A stretch of DNA of 13,830 nucleotides. Source: Anaerolineae bacterium. Its GTDB lineage: Bacteria; Chloroflexota; Anaerolineae; JAAYZQ01. Shown here piece by piece: positions 13,653-13,830 of the stretch (positions are counted from its first letter, which is position 1; each line of letters begins with the position of its first letter). Below the pieces are notes generated by a model. It ran no database searches and was not told the origin of the DNA. It saw only the letters and a list, made by a program, of their open reading frames with translations. The stretch is from the NCBI GenBank assembly GCA_016929795.1, contig JAFGIA010000126.1, positions 1 through 13,830 of the forward strand, given 5' to 3'. The translations under genes and the position numbers were made by a program.

Positions 13653-13830
13653 GGCGATGGTCCCATAACCGGAGACATGTATCTGGTCATATACCTGCCC
13701 GTAGAAGGGGAAATCAAACTCAACATCAACCTGGTAGTTGCTCAGGATCGAGAATTAAATAACTTGCCCATTTGGCACAGCCATGTAATTCCATTGAGGC
13801 AAGAATTGGTCAAACACGATTCGCAAGGTC
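13653..13830 (-). pseudogene. in-frame upstream continuation of the sensor kinase, broken by a TAA
   Basis: Reading on from the kinase ATG, the same frame encodes NYQVDVEFDFPFYGQVYDQ and HVSGYGTIA between 13754 and 13653. The pattern FDFPFYGQ.Y..I.VS.YG joins directly to the beta-rich sensor domain. A TAA lies at 13755-13757. Beyond it the frame is again open to the window edge (13829-13758) and reads protein-like, including FDQFLPQWNYMAVPNGQVI. No ATG, GTG or TTG occurs between the TAA and 13652. The upstream piece could instead be the end of a separate gene. The DNA near 13740-13800 is more AT-rich than the kinase body. Confidence 0.55.

Overview
The window is a GC-rich, densely packed bacterial chromosome segment, most likely from a Chloroflexota (Anaerolineae-like) bacterium. 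That assignment is inference. It rests on the gene set (a B12-binding radical SAM protein, an alanyl-tRNA synthetase with a cysteine-containing insert before the FLEIWNLVF motif, and an actin-like ATPase beside a membrane protein with a baseplate-J-like domain) and on overall composition. No rRNA, tRNA, CRISPR array or complete insertion sequence is visible.

Layout. Positions 1-723 hold the 3' end of a coiled-coil protein of uncertain, possibly transposase-like, identity. Converging on it from the right is a two-gene minus-strand operon: a small four-helix membrane protein (2227-2640) followed by a cobalamin-binding-domain radical SAM enzyme (814-2223). The AT-rich intergenic region 2641-2903 is a divergent control region. 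It has one sigma70-type promoter for the minus operon and two for alaS, each with a 17-bp spacer. It also has a short direct repeat array between the alaS promoters and a GC-rich hairpin in the leader.

From 2904 to 10914 there is a plus-strand operon with gaps under 30 bp or overlaps: alaS, an FtsA/PilM-like ATPase, a single-pass membrane protein with a baseplate-J-like domain, ruvX (YqgF), mltG and an unusually short substrate-binding lipoprotein. In other bacteria alaS, ruvX and mltG are often neighbours. Here a two-gene module with an actin-like ATPase and a membrane platform-like protein lies between alaS and ruvX. This is the best candidate in the window for an undescribed envelope-associated system. 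The lipoprotein signal peptide is encoded by a heptanucleotide tandem repeat.

A separately initiated GT4-type glycosyltransferase (10983-12179) has a strong ribosome binding site and a 12-bp perfect palindrome upstream. Its stop codon directly abuts the stop codon of a convergent membrane sensor histidine kinase (12180-13652, minus). The kinase reading frame continues upstream of its first ATG with clearly protein-like sequence, but an in-frame TAA at 13755-13757 interrupts it. The kinase is therefore either a pseudogene, an assembly or sequencing artefact, or an unusual start or readthrough case.
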